DNA of 64,000 nt from Gottschalkia acidurici 9a (lineage in GTDB: Bacteria > Bacillota > Clostridia > Tissierellales > Gottschalkiaceae): NCBI RefSeq assembly GCF_000299355.1, contig NC_018664.1:927115-991114 (forward strand). The letters are read 5' to 3'. The notes below the pieces were generated by a model. The model searched no databases. It was not told where the DNA came from and worked only from the letters and a program-made list of their open reading frames with translations. The first letter of the stretch is position 1; every line of letters begins with the position of its first letter. Position numbers and translations under genes: made by a program. This document shows, piece by piece, positions 8,633 to 18,181 of the stretch.

Positions 8633-9514
8633 TTGGAGGAGTGCAAAAACAAGTTGATAGTGGCTAATACGGGGAGTAACTCTATATCTATTATAGATAT
8701 AGAAAAAGATGAAAAAGTTGAAGAAATGTATATAGGGGAAGAAAATGTAGGGCCTCATGAGCTAGTAAACAAAGACGACGAAAGAGTATATCTAGTAAAT
8801 TCTTATAACAATAGTATATATAAAATAAATATTGAAAAAAAGGAGATAGAGGATATAGTATTTGTGGGAAGATACCCTACACACATTGAAACTATAAATG
8901 GAAGTATGTATGTTGTATGTAGTGACTCCAATGTGGTAACTATAGTAGATGAGAAAAATTTTAGTGTCATAGGCAGTATATCTGTTGGGGAAAAGCCACA
9001 CGATATAAAAATAGAGAGTAACAATAAAAAAATATTTATTACTAATCATAATGGGTACAGTATAAATACTATAGATTTGGAAAGAAATATAGAAGCAAAG
9101 ATTACTCTAGACTGTAATCCATTTCACTTAGCTATAATTGATGGACTTATGTTCGTACTCTGCCATGGAAATAAAAATAGTCAAATAAAAGTAATAGATT
9201 TAGACGATGAAATATTAGAAAAAAGCATAGAAATAGATGGAATAGTTGTAGATATGGTAAAGATAGACGGAGAGGACATAATATATGTCACTAATGCTGA
9301 AAATGGATGTTTATATAAAGTAGATTATAATAAAGAAGTTATATTAGAAAAATATATAATAGGGGGTATGCTTAATAATATAGTATGCAGTGGAGATCGA
9401 TTATATATCTCAGATACATTAAATAATATGATAATAGTATTTAAATATGACTCAGAAGAAATAACTTCTAAAATTAGTGTAGGGTTAGAGCCAAGTGGTT
9501 TACTTTTACGATGA
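8633..9514 (+). CDS. YncE-like beta-propeller protein
   Basis: This 293-residue protein is built from about seven repeats of 40 residues of the form IYVTN/VVDxxxxxVxxxIxVGxxPxxI, as in YncE/YVTN-type beta-propellers. Examples are NKLIVANTGSNSISIIDIE, VGRYPTHIE and VGEKPHDIK. No signal peptide or membrane helix is seen, so it is probably cytoplasmic and acts as a binding scaffold; the ligand is unknown. A longer frame begins at ATG 8606, without a ribosome site. TTG 8633 is preferred because GGAGGTGAT lies exactly eight bases upstream. It is followed 15 bases later by two P-type ATPase genes, which suggests a shared function. Confidence 0.75.
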   Translation: MEECKNKLIVANTGSNSISIIDIEKDEKVEEMYIGEENVGPHELVNKDDERVYLVNSYNNSIYKINIEKKEIEDIVFVGRYPTHIETINGSMYVVCSDSNVVTIVDEKNFSVIGSISVGEKPHDIKIESNNKKIFITNHNGYSINTIDLERNIEAKITLDCNPFHLAIIDGLMFVLCHGNKNSQIKVIDLDDEILEKSIEIDGIVVDMVKIDGEDIIYVTNAENGCLYKVDYNKEVILEKYIIGGMLNNIVCSGDRLYISDTLNNMIIVFKYDSEEITSKISVGLEPSGLLLR

Positions 9515-9529
9515 AAGGTGAGTGATAAA

Positions 9530-12241
9530 ATGTCTTGGTATGAAAAAGATATAGAAGAACTATCTAGTGAGCTAAATGTAGATATTAGTGTTGGATTAAG
9601 TGAAGAAGAAGTAAAACTAAGAAAAGAAAAATATGGAGAAAACATATTAAAAGAAGGAAAGCGAAAGTCTATAATAAGTATGTTTTTTAGTCAATTCAAG
9701 GACTTTATGGTAATAATACTTCTGATAGCGTCAATAGTATCAGGATTATTAGGTGAAATAAGTGATACAGTAATAATTCTTCTAGTAGTATTACTAAACG
9801 CGCTCTTGGGGGTAATACAAGAAAACAAAGCAGAAAAATCTTTAGAAGCACTTAAAAGTTTATCAAGTCCAATAGCTAAAGTAATAAGGAATGGAAAAAG
9901 ATTAGAAGTGAAATCATCTGAACTAGTTCCGGGAGACATAATACTACTAGAGGCTGGTGACTTTGTTCCAGCTGATGGAGTATTATTTGAAAGTGCAAGC
10001 TTAATGATAGAAGAGTCAGCTTTAACAGGTGAATCTGTACCTGTAGAAAAGCAGATTAATATACCAGAGGGTGAAAATATACCTCTTGGAGATAGAAAGA
10101 ACTATGTTTTCACATCGAGCTTAGTAACTAATGGTAGAGGAAAAGTTATAGTAACAGAAACGGGAATGAATACAGAGATAGGTAAGATAGCAGGTATGCT
10201 TCAAAATCAAGAAGATATGAAAACGCCACTACAAGAGAAGCTAGATGAACTAGGAAAAATGCTGGGGATAGGTGCATTAGGAATATGCGTAGTAATATTT
10301 ATAATAGGATATTTACAAGGAACTCCCCTACTAGAAATGTTCATGACATCAGTATCGTTAGCCGTAGCAGCAATTCCAGAGGGATTACCAGCAATAGTGA
10401 CAGTAGTATTATCTATAGGCGTTCAAAGAATGATAAGTAAAAATGCAATAATAAGAAAACTACCAGCAGTAGAAACATTAGGAACTGCATCAGTGATATG
10501 TTCAGATAAAACTGGAACACTTACACAAAATAAAATGACAGTAACAAAATTATATACTTATGGCAATCTTGAGAATATAGAAGATATAAATATTTCAAAT
10601 AAAGATACAGAATTAGCTTTAAAAATAGGGTTACTGTGTAACGACTCAGTAATAGAAACTAGTAAAGAATCTGAAGGTGGTTTAGGAGATCCAACTGAAA
10701 TTGCATTAGTTGTTTCAGCGAGTCGTCATGGAATGGATAAAACAAATGAAGAAAAAAAATTAGAAAGAGTTGAAGAAATACCATTTGATTCAGATCGAAA
10801 ACTTATGACTACAGTACATAAAGACAATGATGGATATAAAGTATTCACTAAGGGAGCACTAGATGTCTTACTAGAAAGATGTAAAAGTATACTTATAGAT
10901 AGTGAGATAAAAGATTTAACTGAAGAAATAAAAGAAGATATAAGAAAAGTAAATCATGAAATGTCAGAAGAAGCACTTAGAGTAATTGCATTAGCATATA
11001 AGGAAGAGAGTAAAATACCAGCTGAAATGACATCAGAGAAGGTGGAAAATGATTTAATATTTGTAGGAATGGAAGGCATGATAGATCCTCCAAGAGAAGA
11101 AGCAAAAGTAGCTGTAGAAAAGTGCAAAATGGCAGGTATAAAACCAGTAATGATAACAGGGGATCATAAGATAACTGCAATGGCTATAGCTAAAGAATTA
11201 GGAATACTAGAGAATCAAGTAGAAGCAATAGAAGGAAAAGAAATCGAAAATATGTCAGATGAAGATCTTAATAAAAATGTAGAAAAATACTCTGTATATG
11301 CAAGAGTATCTCCAGAGCATAAGGTAAGAATAGTGAGCGCATGGCAGAATAACGGAAAGGTAGTGGCAATGACAGGTGATGGAGTAAATGATGCTCCAGC
11401 ATTAAAAAAGGCAAATATAGGATGTGCAATGGGGATAACAGGAACAGATGTATCTAAACAAGCTGCGGATATGATATTAACAGACGATAACTTTGCAACT
11501 ATAGTTTCAGCAGTAGAAGAAGGAAGAAGTATATTTGATAATATAAAAAAATCAATTCACTTTTTATTATCTTGTAATATAGGTGAAGTAGTAGCTCTTT
11601 TTATAGCAGTAGTATTAGGAATGCCAATACCGTTGCTACCAATACACATACTATGGGTAAATCTAGTGACAGATAGCCTACCAGCACTAGCGCTAGGAAT
11701 GGATCCGGCAGAGCCAGATATAATGAAGAGAAAACCAAGAGATCCTAAGAAAAGTATATTTGCGGGTGGACTTTGGACTACAATAATAGTACAAGGTGTA
11801 ATAATAGGAGTAATAACATTAATATCATTTAATGTAGGTAGAAGAACTAGTATAGAGTTAGGAAGAACAATGGCTTTTATAACTCTTAGCTTATCACAAA
11901 TAGTCCATACACTTAATGTAAGATCAATAGATAAATCTATATTCAAAATGGGATTATTTTCAAATAAGTATCTAGTAGGGGCTGATTTGTTATCAATACT
12001 TTCAGTATCTATAATAATTATTATACCAAAGTTAAGAGAGGTGTTTAAGTTAACTACAATAAGTGGTACACAGCTATTAGACATAATAGGACTTACATTA
12101 ACTCCATTAATTGTAGTAGAAATTGTAAAGTTATTTAAAAGAAAAATAAAAAATAGGAATTATTTTAGTTCTCTCACATATAAATTTATAGAAAGCCAAA
12201 GACAAGCTATAACAGATAAAGAAAGTGAGGGAACTAAATGA
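9530..12241 (+). CDS. P-type Ca2+-translocating ATPase (first copy)
   Basis: This 903-residue type IIA P-type ATPase belongs to the PMR1/SERCA-like group that exports Ca2+ (or Mn2+). It shows TGES in the actuator domain, the phosphorylation motif DKTGT with Asp326, TGDGVNDAP in the hinge, and an N-terminal cation-ATPase domain. Ion-site residues are visible in TM4 (PEGLPAI), TM5 (CNIGEVVAL) and TM6 (WVNLVTDSLPALALG). The chosen ATG has a GGTGAG site; an upstream in-frame GTG at 9518 is less likely. The stop overlaps the next gene by 4 bases (ATGA), so the pair is translationally coupled. Confidence 0.93.
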   Translation: MSWYEKDIEELSSELNVDISVGLSEEEVKLRKEKYGENILKEGKRKSIISMFFSQFKDFMVIILLIASIVSGLLGEISDTVIILLVVLLNALLGVIQENKAEKSLEALKSLSSPIAKVIRNGKRLEVKSSELVPGDIILLEAGDFVPADGVLFESASLMIEESALTGESVPVEKQINIPEGENIPLGDRKNYVFTSSLVTNGRGKVIVTETGMNTEIGKIAGMLQNQEDMKTPLQEKLDELGKMLGIGALGICVVIFIIGYLQGTPLLEMFMTSVSLAVAAIPEGLPAIVTVVLSIGVQRMISKNAIIRKLPAVETLGTASVICSDKTGTLTQNKMTVTKLYTYGNLENIEDINISNKDTELALKIGLLCNDSVIETSKESEGGLGDPTEIALVVSASRHGMDKTNEEKKLERVEEIPFDSDRKLMTTVHKDNDGYKVFTKGALDVLLERCKSILIDSEIKDLTEEIKEDIRKVNHEMSEEALRVIALAYKEESKIPAEMTSEKVENDLIFVGMEGMIDPPREEAKVAVEKCKMAGIKPVMITGDHKITAMAIAKELGILENQVEAIEGKEIENMSDEDLNKNVEKYSVYARVSPEHKVRIVSAWQNNGKVVAMTGDGVNDAPALKKANIGCAMGITGTDVSKQAADMILTDDNFATIVSAVEEGRSIFDNIKKSIHFLLSCNIGEVVALFIAVVLGMPIPLLPIHILWVNLVTDSLPALALGMDPAEPDIMKRKPRDPKKSIFAGGLWTTIIVQGVIIGVITLISFNVGRRTSIELGRTMAFITLSLSQIVHTLNVRSIDKSIFKMGLFSNKYLVGADLLSILSVSIIIIIPKLREVFKLTTISGTQLLDIIGLTLTPLIVVEIVKLFKRKIKNRNYFSSLTYKFIESQRQAITDKESEGTK

Positions 12242-14922
12242 GTAAAAAACTATGGTTTAAAAAGAACAGAGAAGAGCTAGAAAGTGAATTAGGAGTAAGT
12301 ATGGAACAAGGACTTTCTGAAGAAGAAGTCTTAAAGAGGCGAGAAGAATATGGAGAGAATGTATTAGTCTCGGCTAAGAGAAATGGCATAATCAGTATGT
12401 TTATAAATCAGTTTAAAGACTTTATGGTAATCATATTGATTATAGCATCTATAATATCAGGCTTCTTAGGAGAAATAGGAGATACAGCTATAATAATGTT
12501 AGTAGTACTTCTAAACGCATTATTAGGAGTAATACAAGAAAATAAAGCAGAAAAATCATTAGAAGCCCTGAAAAAGTTATCTAGTCCAATAGCCACAGTA
12601 AAAAGAGATGGAAGAAGATTAGAAGTTAGATCAGAAGAATTAGTACCTGGAGACATAGTACTTTTAGAATCGGGAGACTTTGTCCCAGCGGATGGAGTAT
12701 TATTTGAAAGTATAGGTTTAATGATAGAAGAATCAGCCCTTACAGGAGAATCGGTGCCAGTAGAAAAAGAAACAAAAATACCAGCTGGAGAAGAAATACC
12801 TCTCGGGGATAGAAAAAACTGTGTATTTACATCAAGTTTAGTAACTAAAGGTAGAGGAAAATTTGTAGTAACAGAAACAGGTATGAGTACAGAAATAGGA
12901 ATGATAGCAGGATTACTTGAAAATCAGAAGGAAGTAAGAACACCACTGCAAGAAAAGCTAGATGAACTCGGAAAAGTATTAGGAATTGGAGCATTAGGAA
13001 TATGTGCAGTAATATTTATAATGGGATATTTGCAAGGAAGACCATTGCTTCAAATGTTTATGACATCAGTATCATTAGCTGTGGCAGCAATCCCGGAGGG
13101 ACTACCTGCAATAGTGACAATAGTTCTTTCTATAGGTGTTCAAAAAATGATAGGTAAAAATGCAATAATAAGAAAACTACCAGCAGTGGAAACACTAGGA
13201 ACTGCATCGGTGATATGCTCAGATAAAACTGGAACACTTACACAAAACAAAATGGAAGTAACACAAGTATATACTTATAGACAATTAAAAGATATAGATG
13301 AAGTAAATCTTTCAAATAAAAGTGAGAAACTAGCACTAAAAATAGGAGTATTATGTAATGATTCTGAGATAGATATAGTATTTGGTGAGGAAAATGGAAT
13401 AGGAGATCCAACTGAAATAGCGTTAGTATCGTCAGGACGAAAACTTAATATAAATAAAAAAGAAGAGGAACAAAAATTAGAAAGAGTAGGGGAAATACCA
13501 TTTGACTCTAATAGAAAGCTCATGACAACAGTTCATAGAGATGGACATAAATATAAAGTTTTTACAAAAGGTGCGTTAGACTTTTTAATGGACAAGTGTA
13601 AAAAGGTTCTTATAGATGGAAGAGAGCAGATACTTACAGATAGTATAAAAGAAGAGATAAGGAAAGTAAACTATGAAATGTCTTCAAAAGCTTTAAGAGT
13701 AATAGGATTTGCATATAGAAATGAAAACCAAATGCCAAACAAAATTACACCTGAAGTAATAGAAAAAGACTTGGTGTTTGTAGGAATGCAAGGTATGATA
13801 GATCCACCAAGAGAAGAAGCAAAAGTAGCAGTAAGTACATGTAAAGTAGCAGGTATACAGCCAGTTATGATAACAGGAGATCATAAAATAACAGCAATAG
13901 CTATAGCGAAACAATTAGGAATATTAAAAAATGAAAATGAAGCTATAGAAGGAAAAGAAATCGAGAATATGTCAGATGCAGACTTAACTAAGAATATAGA
14001 GAAATATTCAGTATATGCAAGAGTATCTCCAGAACATAAGGTAAGGATAGTAAGTGCATGGCAGAAAAAAGGGAAAGTAGTAGCGATGACAGGTGATGGA
14101 GTAAATGATGCCCCAGCATTGAAAAGAGCCAATATAGGTTGTGCTATGGGAATAGCAGGAACAGATGTATCTAAACAAGCTGCAGATATGATATTAACAG
14201 ACGATAACTTTGCAACGATAGTATCAGCCATAGAAGAAGGAAGACATATATTTGATAATATAAAAAAATCAATTCACTTTTTATTATCTTGCAACATAGG
14301 TGAAATAGTAGCTCTTTTTATAGCAGTAGTATTAGGAGCACCATTACCATTATTGCCAATACACATACTATGGGTAAATCTAGTGACAGATAGCTTACCA
14401 GCCCTAGCACTAGGTTTAGATCCAGCAGAACCAGATATAATGAAGAGAAAGCCTAGAGATCCTAAGAAAAGTATGTTCACTAATGGATTAGGGTTTACAC
14501 TGATAGTACAAGGAATTATGATAGGTTTACTAACAAAGATAGCATTCCAATTTGGTATGATGCAAAATTTAGCTGTAGGAAGAACTATGGCTTTATGTAC
14601 ACTATGTTTTTCTCAACTAGCACACTCATTTAATGTAAGATCATCAGATAAGTCTATATTTAAGATTGGAATAGCTTCAAATAAATACTTAATTAAGGCT
14701 AATATATGTTCTGCATTACTAGTGATATCAGTAACGGTTATTCCTGCACTTAGAGATATATTTAAACTATCTAAGCTAGGATTTATGAATTGGATCACAA
14801 TTATATTACTTTCACTAGTACCACTAATTATAGTTGAGTTCTCAAAGCTATTTAAAGATGAAGAGACTAAAGAACCTAATTATAAGTATTCTTACAAAAT
14901 AAAATCAACAGATGCTAAGTAA
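12238..14922 (+). CDS. P-type Ca2+-translocating ATPase (second copy)
   Basis: This 894-residue paralogue is collinear with the gene just upstream and clearly arose by tandem duplication. Long stretches, including the phosphorylation loop (Asp329 of DKTGT), TM4, TM5 and TM6, are nearly identical. The nucleotide-binding domain and the C-terminal helices differ more. All ion-site motifs (PEGLPAI, CNIGEIVAL, WVNLVTDSLP) are kept, so both pumps look functional. Its ATG overlaps the stop of the first copy. Differences may tune ion preference or affinity, but the sequence does not say how. A strong bidirectional terminator follows. Confidence 0.93.
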   Translation: MSKKLWFKKNREELESELGVSMEQGLSEEEVLKRREEYGENVLVSAKRNGIISMFINQFKDFMVIILIIASIISGFLGEIGDTAIIMLVVLLNALLGVIQENKAEKSLEALKKLSSPIATVKRDGRRLEVRSEELVPGDIVLLESGDFVPADGVLFESIGLMIEESALTGESVPVEKETKIPAGEEIPLGDRKNCVFTSSLVTKGRGKFVVTETGMSTEIGMIAGLLENQKEVRTPLQEKLDELGKVLGIGALGICAVIFIMGYLQGRPLLQMFMTSVSLAVAAIPEGLPAIVTIVLSIGVQKMIGKNAIIRKLPAVETLGTASVICSDKTGTLTQNKMEVTQVYTYRQLKDIDEVNLSNKSEKLALKIGVLCNDSEIDIVFGEENGIGDPTEIALVSSGRKLNINKKEEEQKLERVGEIPFDSNRKLMTTVHRDGHKYKVFTKGALDFLMDKCKKVLIDGREQILTDSIKEEIRKVNYEMSSKALRVIGFAYRNENQMPNKITPEVIEKDLVFVGMQGMIDPPREEAKVAVSTCKVAGIQPVMITGDHKITAIAIAKQLGILKNENEAIEGKEIENMSDADLTKNIEKYSVYARVSPEHKVRIVSAWQKKGKVVAMTGDGVNDAPALKRANIGCAMGIAGTDVSKQAADMILTDDNFATIVSAIEEGRHIFDNIKKSIHFLLSCNIGEIVALFIAVVLGAPLPLLPIHILWVNLVTDSLPALALGLDPAEPDIMKRKPRDPKKSMFTNGLGFTLIVQGIMIGLLTKIAFQFGMMQNLAVGRTMALCTLCFSQLAHSFNVRSSDKSIFKIGIASNKYLIKANICSALLVISVTVIPALRDIFKLSKLGFMNWITIILLSLVPLIIVEFSKLFKDEETKEPNYKYSYKIKSTDAK

Positions 14923-14924
14923 TA

Positions 14925-14971
14925 AAAATAAGCTTGCTAGAAAATAACAGTTAATCTAGCAAGCTTATTTT
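14925..14971. terminator. Bidirectional terminator between convergent genes
   Basis: A perfect 17-bp inverted repeat (14925-14941 with 14955-14971 or one base less) surrounds a 13-base loop and has A/T-rich ends on both strands. It separates the forward ATPase gene from the reverse DUF4364 gene. Confidence 0.88.
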
Positions 14972-14980
14972 GCTCTTGAA

Positions 14981-15511
14981 TTATTCTTGAATAAGTAAAT
15001 CAACTACTTTTTTATAAATATCATGAGGATTCTCTTTCCAATTATTACATATTAGCTTAGCTTGTTTACTAGAAACTACACTTAAAGATAGATTCAGTAA
15101 AACCATATCTTTTTCAACTGCCCTTAGATTAACTATATACTCTGAATCACTTTTCTTAAAATAGTGTCCTATAACTTGAGTTTCTTTAATCATTTCTATC
15201 TTTTTATCTTCATGTTTTCTATCTACTTCATCTTTTAAATGTTGTGGTATTCTATCATTAAAATAAACTAAAGTATCTTTTCCTGCCTTAGAAAGATGAT
15301 AATACTCACTTCCATCTTTCGTTGAAAATTCCACAAACTTAGAGTTAACTAGTTCGCTTAGAAATTGTTGAACCATAAAATAGTTCATATAATTGTTTTC
15401 TAATATAAACTGTGTAATCTCTGAATTAGTCATAGGTATATCGACTTTTTCTAATATGTATAAAATAAGCAACTTATACTGGACTAACTCATTAGTATCT
15501 TCAGTAAACAA
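14981..15511 (-). CDS. DUF4364 family protein (winged-helix, clostridial)
   Basis: This 176-residue cytoplasmic protein matches the DUF4364 family, which is restricted to Clostridia and relatives. The opening FTEDTNELVQYKLLILYIL is followed by a winged-helix-like region (about 28-80, ITQFILEN, VQQFLSELVNSKFVE, YHLSKAGKDTL). The C-terminal half is a beta-rich domain. It is probably a small DNA-binding or regulatory protein; its role is not established. TTG 15511 is preferred over GTG/ATG at 15520/15517. AAGGTGAT lies at the right distance from it, and family members usually begin at this point. Confidence 0.8.
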   Translation of the reverse strand: MFTEDTNELVQYKLLILYILEKVDIPMTNSEITQFILENNYMNYFMVQQFLSELVNSKFVEFSTKDGSEYYHLSKAGKDTLVYFNDRIPQHLKDEVDRKHEDKKIEMIKETQVIGHYFKKSDSEYIVNLRAVEKDMVLLNLSLSVVSSKQAKLICNNWKENPHDIYKKVVDLLIQE

Positions 15512-15557
15512 AATCATCACCTTCTTTAAAGATATATTTAGATTATATCATATAAAA

Positions 15558-15588
15558 AAAGATAAGTGGAAGTTTTCCACTTATCTTT
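15558..15588 (-). terminator. Intrinsic terminator of the SASP gene
   Basis: A stem GATAAGTGGAA/TTCCACTTATC with a 3-base loop is followed on the reverse strand by seven T. It lies after the 44-base palindrome and ends the spore-protein transcript. Confidence 0.85.
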
Positions 15589-15594
15589 ATAGTT

Positions 15595-15638
15595 ATCCTA
15601 GCATTTAATAATTTATATAAATTATTAAGTGCTAGGAT
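15595..15638. repeat. 44-base palindrome downstream of the SASP gene
   Basis: The arms 15595-15616 and 15617-15638 pair over 22 positions with one G-T pair and essentially no loop. Its 5' half reads ATCCTAGCATTTAATAATTT. It lies about 50 bases past the stop of the spore-protein gene and just before its terminator. Confidence 0.75.
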
Positions 15639-15686
15639 AGGTTTAGTAACAATTTAAGTTAAAGATTATTTAGATAAATATTTAAA

Positions 15687-15899
15687 CTATTTACCAGCTA
15701 ATGATCTTTGAGCTTGTTCTACTAATCTTTTAGTAATATATCCACCAACATATCCATTTTGTCTAGAAGATAGATTACCTTTATCTATAGAATCGTAATT
15801 GCTTAGTCCTAATTCACTAGCAATCTCTAATTTTAATTGATCTAATGCTTGACGAGCTTCAGGAACTACTATTCTGTTTGAAGATCTGTTGTTAGCCAT
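15687..15899 (-). CDS. Small acid-soluble spore protein, alpha/beta type
   Basis: This 70-residue protein coats and protects DNA in the dormant spore. It has the hallmark features of the family. KLEIASELG contains the germination protease (GPR) cleavage site. SRQNGYVGGYITKRLVEQAQ is the conserved C-terminal DNA-binding helix. It begins with ANNRSSNRIVVPEARQALD. GGAGGTAAT precedes the ATG. By family knowledge it should be made in the forespore under sigma G; I did not identify the promoter with confidence. This shows that the organism forms endospores. Confidence 0.97.
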   Translation of the reverse strand: MANNRSSNRIVVPEARQALDQLKLEIASELGLSNYDSIDKGNLSSRQNGYVGGYITKRLVEQAQRSLAGK

Positions 15900-15930
15900 T
15901 TATATTACCTCCAGTATAATTTTATAATTT

Positions 15931-15960
15931 TTTTACAATAACTACTGTGAGCTATTGTAA
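15931..15960 (-). terminator. Intrinsic terminator of the Na/Pi-cotransporter-like gene
   Basis: TTACAATA (15933-15940) pairs with TATTGTAA (15953-15960). On the reverse strand the hairpin is followed by seven T. It lies between the reverse-strand transporter gene and the SASP gene. Confidence 0.6.
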
Positions 15961-16040
15961 TATTAATATAACCGGATAGCAAAAATAATACTCTGGTAAA
16001 ATAATGAATATGGTATAAAGCATAGAGTTATTGGTTATAA

Positions 16041-16985
16041 TTAGAATCTTAAAAACAGGACTAAGTTATTTAATAATTTTTTTGAGATATCAGCTAAAAT
16101 ATTGGAAAAAGGAAGTAGCAAAATAGTTGACAAAACATTAAATAAAGTATGAGCATTAGCAATTTGTCTTGATATATTGTCAGGAGATAAATAAGTAACT
16201 GTAGCATATATGTAGTCGGTTAAAAATAAAAATATTAAAGCACCGGATAAATTAAATAAAACTTGAACGAGAGCAGCTTGTTTTCCAGATTTGTTAGTGG
16301 CAAGACTTCCAATTACGGTATCTAAGCAAGTTCCAACATTCTGTCCTAAGATAATTGGAATAGCAGCTTTTACAGAAACTATGCTACTAGAAGCCATAAC
16401 TTGTAAAATAGTGATACCAGTAGTGGTACTCTGTATTATAGCAGTTAAAAGAATACCGCCAGAGAACGATAAAATTTTGTTTTTACTTATAAAAGCTATA
16501 AAATTAAAAAACGTTTCACTTCCTTTTAATGGAGTTATAGCGGTTGAAACCATATCTAAACCTAAAAAAATTAGTGAAACACTTATTATCAACTTTGAAA
16601 TTATATTAAATTTAGTTTTTCTAAATATGATAAATAAAAAAGCACTAACAAATAAAATAATCTCAATAGGAATATTAAAGTTAAAAGCTACAAGCTGAGA
16701 AGTGATTGTGGTGCCTATATTTGCCCCCATTATTATTGGAACAGCATTATAAAGACTTAGCATATTACTATGAACTAAACCTACTACTATAAGAGTAGTG
16801 GCGCTACTGCTTTGAAGTATAGAAGTTATAATAATGCCACTAAAAACACTTAAAACTTTATTTGAAGTAAATTTATCTATTTTATATTTAAATTTATTTG
16901 ATACTAAGCCTTTAAAGCTGCTAGACATAAACTTTATTCCTAGCAGAAATAACAGTAAACCTAATACTCCACTTATAACAAACAA
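16041..16985 (-). CDS. Na/Pi-cotransporter family membrane protein
   Basis: This 314-residue membrane protein belongs to the Na+/phosphate cotransporter II (NptA/YqeW-like) family. Two inverted halves each carry the signature: LQSSSATT at about 58-65 and IQSTTTGITIL at about 185. Eight or so membrane helices are evident. It lacks the cytoplasmic PhoU-like extension found in longer relatives. It probably moves phosphate or a related anion with sodium. It starts at TTG 16985 with GGAGGAA upstream and seems monocistronic. Confidence 0.85.
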   Translation of the reverse strand: MFVISGVLGLLLFLLGIKFMSSSFKGLVSNKFKYKIDKFTSNKVLSVFSGIIITSILQSSSATTLIVVGLVHSNMLSLYNAVPIIMGANIGTTITSQLVAFNFNIPIEIILFVSAFLFIIFRKTKFNIISKLIISVSLIFLGLDMVSTAITPLKGSETFFNFIAFISKNKILSFSGGILLTAIIQSTTTGITILQVMASSSIVSVKAAIPIILGQNVGTCLDTVIGSLATNKSGKQAALVQVLFNLSGALIFLFLTDYIYATVTYLSPDNISRQIANAHTLFNVLSTILLLPFSNILADISKKLLNNLVLFLRF

Positions 16986-17060
16986 GAAACTTCCTCCTAA
17001 CTATGCAATATATTTTAAATAATATATATGCAGATAAAAAGAAAGAAAGAAGTTTATATA

Positions 17061-17951
17061 TTACTTTTCCCCTATTTGTTCTCCCATATTAACTTTAGTT
17101 TCAAATCCATTAATTGTATTGTAAATAATATCCTTGTCTATTTTTAGAGAATCTTTTTTGAAAAACAAAATAACTGTAGATCCACCAAATTTAAAATAGC
17201 CTTTTTCGGATCCTTTTTCTACATGAACTTTGGGTTCATAAGTTTGGATTATACTTCCAACACAAGTTGCTCCAACTTCCATCATAATAATTTCATCAAA
17301 ATTATCAGATTTAAATATAGAAAACTCCCTTTTGTTTTGGCAATATATATTAGCAATGTTTCTTAATGAAATAGGATTTACAGAATAAAAAAGACCTTTA
17401 ATTTTCTTAGTTTCGCTTGGTACACCGCTATCTGGAAAATGAAACCTATGATAGTCTGAAGGTGATAGCCTAATAACCAAACAAGTACCACCAGTATAAT
17501 TATTTGATAAATCTTGGTCGTTAATTAAATCTTTTAAGCTATAAGACATTCCTTTTACTTGAATAATATTATTTATATCTATATTTTCATAAGCTAAAAT
17601 CTTCCCATCAGCTGGTGATATCAAAATATTGTTACTACTACATATAGGTCTAGATTCGCTTTTTAATTCTCTAGTGAAAAAGTCATTGAAGTTTTTGTAG
17701 TCAGATGTATTATCTATTTTAGCTTCATCTATATTTATATTCAATTCTGATATAAATTTATCTATTTTTCTTCTACTGTATGATAAATCCTGTAACTTTC
17801 CATAAAACGAAGAAAAAAGTTTCTTTTTTACAATAAGCTCTAATATATTAAGACCGGTATTTGTTTCATATAACCAAGTTAATAATTTTGAACCAGCCAC
17901 TATTTCCTTTTTCTTCTCTCCTGTTTTTCTATCAATATAATAAATATCCAT
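17061..17951 (-). CDS. psd: Phosphatidylserine decarboxylase proenzyme
   Basis: This 296-residue membrane-associated enzyme converts phosphatidylserine to phosphatidylethanolamine. It shows SPADGKIL, the [12 protein letters not shown] active-site segment and, near the C-terminus, [12 protein letters not shown]. Self-cleavage before Ser258 of GGST would create the pyruvoyl cofactor and the alpha and beta chains. The N-terminal 60 residues, starting [15 protein letters not shown], are typical of the clostridial type. No pssA lies beside it here. The gene is on the reverse strand, about 75 bases before the transporter gene. Confidence 0.95.
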   Translation of the reverse strand: MDIYYIDRKTGEKKKEIVAGSKLLTWLYETNTGLNILELIVKKKLFSSFYGKLQDLSYSRRKIDKFISELNINIDEAKIDNTSDYKNFNDFFTRELKSESRPICSSNNILISPADGKILAYENIDINNIIQVKGMSYSLKDLINDQDLSNNYTGGTCLVIRLSPSDYHRFHFPDSGVPSETKKIKGLFYSVNPISLRNIANIYCQNKREFSIFKSDNFDEIIMMEVGATCVGSIIQTYEPKVHVEKGSEKGYFKFGGSTVILFFKKDSLKIDKDIIYNTINGFETKVNMGEQIGEK

Positions 17952-18181
17952 TTAAAACACATCCTCAAGAACTATTTTAATTCTACCCCTTATCTAATAT
18001 AACTCATAAACGATAAAAAGCATAAAGAATTTTAATAAATTTCCTTAATCAAAAGTAATTATATTAAGCCACTAAATATTTAGAAGAATTGAATTAAGAT
18101 ATCCACTTAATACTTTTGTAATATTTTACACATATAAATAATATAATATATTGTCATGATTTTAAAAAGGGGGATAAAATT

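Noticed and set aside
9530-14922. Assembly duplication of one ATPase gene
   Set aside because: The copies differ at many positions and in their C-terminal parts, so both are real.
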